Shown here in pieces: positions 61,962 to 64,000 of a DNA stretch of 64,000 nt (positions within the stretch are counted from its first letter, which is position 1; every line of letters begins with the position of its first letter). A program made the translations under genes and the position numbers. The stretch is taken from the NCBI GenBank assembly GCA_026027325.1, contig JAMSLZ010000001.1, forward strand, positions 4,092,001-4,156,000. Reading direction: 5' to 3'. Below the pieces are notes generated by a model, which was given only the letters and a program-made list of their open reading frames with translations, did no database searches and was not told the DNA's origin. The DNA comes from Actinomucor elegans. Taxonomy: Eukaryota; Mucoromycota; Mucoromycetes; Mucorales; Mucoraceae.

Positions 61962-63704
61962 ATGACATCACAAAATTCTATTAAGAATGTTATCAGAGTA
62001 AGTAACTGCATATGAGAAATTGCTAACTAACTTACTGATTACTCCTTTCATAGATTACTTCTGAAAATGAATTTAACAAACAAATGAAGAATATTATTAC
62101 CTTGTTTGCTCAAAAGGAAACCGAAGAAACCTGGGAAGATTGTAGTACTGCTTTCAAGAATCTTAGCTCGTGGATCAAAGAAGATCATGTTACAGAATAT
62201 AAATCTTTCGAATCATACATTAAAGAGCTCAAGTTAGCAATTAATAGAAGTGTAAGTATATAGTAATAATAGTATTTCTGTTAGGATTGGAGCTAACTAC
62301 ACTTTTTTTTTATAGCTGGGTTCTCATAGAACACGTTTATCTTCAGCTGCTTCTACAATGATCAAAGATATGGCTGAAAGCATGACTCTTGGTTATCGTA
62401 AACTCAATGATTTATTTTCTCAAACCATAATCGAGCAGTTTGGTCGAACAAACAAGATACACAGCAAACGTATTCTTGAAGATTACAAAGCCGTGATTAA
62501 AGTCTCAAAGCTTCATGGCCTTATTCCTTTATACTGTGACACTTTAACAAACAAAATCAAACACAAGAACAATGTCAACGTTCGCGCATCAGTTGCTGAT
62601 TGTTTACTCAGCCTTATTGAAGCCAATAATGAAGTCAACATATCCAAATATCAATCCATCATCGAAAGGACAATTCAAACAGCTGCTTTGGACCCGAATC
62701 CAAATGTTCGTGCTATTGTTCGTCAGTGCTATCATGCCTATGGTGAAAAGGTGCCTAAGGCCCTTGTTCAATTTGAAATGAAGTTGGCACCACAGCAACT
62801 CAAGTATCTTCACCAATCGCCATCGCCGTCTCCTACACAAAGCGGCACCCTCGTTCCCTCTACTAGCTCCAGCAAAACTATCAATACTAAGGCTCTTCCC
62901 AAAAATAAGACCATAGCTACTTTTAAACGCAATACAGATGCTAATATCGCCTCTGTTAATAAGATCAGCATTAGCAACAAAGCAGTCCACTCCACTAGTC
63001 GCACTCATAACATCAAGACTACTACTCAGGATAAGAGTAGAACTTCAGCTGTTGGCAAATATACTACAGGCGCGAATACCACTTCCACCAGCAACAGAGT
63101 CACTGACGTTAGTATAATTCAACCCGCTTCTACCACTAAAGCTGTTAACGAGGTTAAGGGTGAGGCCTTGGTCACCACCAAACCCGCCATCAATAATGTC
63201 ACTGCTAGCAACATAAGCACCAGCGCTGCTACTGCTAATCCCATCTGCAACAACACTCCTACAACTAGTATCAATGCTGCTGCTTCTAACACCAATATCC
63301 TTACAACTAGGATTAACCGCTTGAAAACGGCTACCACCCATAAATCCATTATTGGTAATATCAGTCGCTTGAGAGCAGATGCCGTCCGTTCCAAATCTTC
63401 TTTGTCAAAGAATAAGGCCTTGCTGGGGTCTCTGATGGCCAAAAATAAAACCTTAAAAGTTCGAGGTCTTGTGGATCATGGTAATATGGCAACCAATTCG
63501 AACAGGTATAAAGTCAAGAAGGTTGTTCGAACTGTGAAACCATTGAACGATCAGAAAAGCAATAATACTTTTGTGTCAAAATCAACCATCAAAACTGCTT
63601 TGTCTCAAAACAAAAAAAGACCACAGTCTGAAGCTTTTGAAGATGAAGAAAATAACAGCACCGACAAGCGATTAAGAGAAGGTGTTGGAGGCCGAGGTCG
63701 CTGA
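61962..63704 (+). CDS. CLASP-like microtubule-associated protein with one TOG domain
   Basis: Exons 61962-61997, 62054-62251 and 62316-63704 join MTSQNSIKNVIR to ITSENEFNKQMKNIITLFAQ and LGSHRTRLSSAASTMIKDMA; about 540 residues. The N-terminal 230 residues match the CLASP N-terminal TOG (HEAT-repeat) domain: WEDCSTAFKNLSSWI, FGRTNKIHSKRILEDYKAV, NVRASVADCLLSLIEANNEV, DPNPNVRAIVRQCYHAYGEK. The rest is a basic, Thr/Ser/Asn-rich low-complexity tail with Lys/Arg clusters (KVKKVVRTVK, NKKRPQSEAF) that could bind the microtubule lattice. CLASPs (Stu1, Cls1/Peg1) promote microtubule rescue at spindle midzone and kinetochores. This protein is much shorter than Stu1 (about 1,500 residues) and has only one TOG, so it may be a reduced paralogue. 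Confidence 0.88.
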
Positions 63705-64000
63705 AGTGCCTTTTTTTTTCAATAAATGCTAAACGTATTTGTCAAGATATGGAGGTGCCTGTAGTCAAGATAGCTCCCTATGCGCTTTACCTATGATCAG
63801 GATTCGTTGATGACTCAAGATAGCTTCTCGATTCGGTAGCTCTGAATAGTCAAACCAAAACAAGAACACTTGTATGGTGTTATCAATAAACAGGGTTGTC
63901 AGGTAGGGTGGCGTGGATGGGTGGTTTTTATGAGTTTTTTTTTTCTTTTTTTTTTTTTTTTTCAATTTGACATTTGTTTTCTGAGCGAGATTTTCTAAGT
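63705..64000. other. 3' flank at the right edge
   Basis: Contains an AATAAA signal at about 63720 just after the CLASP-like stop and a T-rich tract at 63938-63961. No gene is seen up to the window edge. Confidence 0.6.

Noticed and set aside
62604..63442. Several minus-strand ORFs opposite the CLASP-like tail
   Set aside because: Low-complexity antisense of a Thr/Ser/Asn-rich coding region; no independent support.

Overview
The window is nuclear DNA of a filamentous fungus, most likely an early-diverging Mucoromycota (Mucorales-like) species. The supporting evidence is AT-rich intergenic DNA with many long A/T homopolymers; genes split by very short introns (about 50-80 nt) with GTAAG-type donors and CTAAC/CTGAC-like branch sites; and a gene set typical of fungi, including a velvet factor, a Yap1/Pap1-like bZIP, Pho88/SND3, a GPCR-RGS fusion, a Num1/Mcp5-type PH protein and striatin. 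No bacterial operons, CRISPR arrays or intact viral genomes are visible. The species assignment is inference from style, not from a marker gene.

Region by region. 1-1414: 5' part of a velvet-domain regulator with a glutamine-rich N-terminus, running off the left edge. 1415-7296: almost 6 kb without a gene, holding a striking inverted repeat with arms of about 560 bp (3817-4378 and 5219-5778). 7297-9652: a phytochelatin synthase-like gene that has lost its catalytic cysteine, then ribosomal protein L17/uL22. 9790-19840: a transposon-rich island. Two inverted copies of a dead Tc1/mariner-type element (9792-10357 and 19277-19837) bracket a decayed 5.3-kb LINE (11881-17189, with a probable 9-bp target duplication) and a broken multi-exon gene with a PD-(D/E)xK-like motif (17228-19113). 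20528-21588: a low-complexity protein built from four related short segments.

21982-63704 is ordinary, fairly dense gene space: MCM5, arginyl-tRNA synthetase, a dysferlin-domain peroxin, a Num1/Mcp5-like cortical anchor, USP7/Ubp15 deubiquitinase, an ER protein disulfide isomerase (HDEL), a seven-TM receptor fused to an RGS domain, an Eps15/Ede1-like EH-domain protein, a HAD phosphatase, tRNA-Lys(UUU), an O6-alkylguanine-DNA alkyltransferase, striatin, Pho88/SND3, an UNC93-like transporter, a Yap1-like bZIP factor, one unrecognised gene and a CLASP-like TOG protein. Several pairs are convergent with tiny gaps (54 bp between the EH and HAD genes, about 70 bp between the alkyltransferase and striatin genes).

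The genes do not form one pathway. Themes that recur are cell cortex and signalling (Num1-like, EH protein, striatin, GPCR-RGS, CLASP), genome maintenance (MCM5, alkyltransferase), protein quality control (USP7, PDI, SND3) and stress response (velvet, Yap1-like, phytochelatin synthase-like). The items most worth a second look are the cysteine-less phytochelatin synthase, the 560-bp-arm inverted repeat, and the duplicated, already-dead transposon copies around the LINE island.
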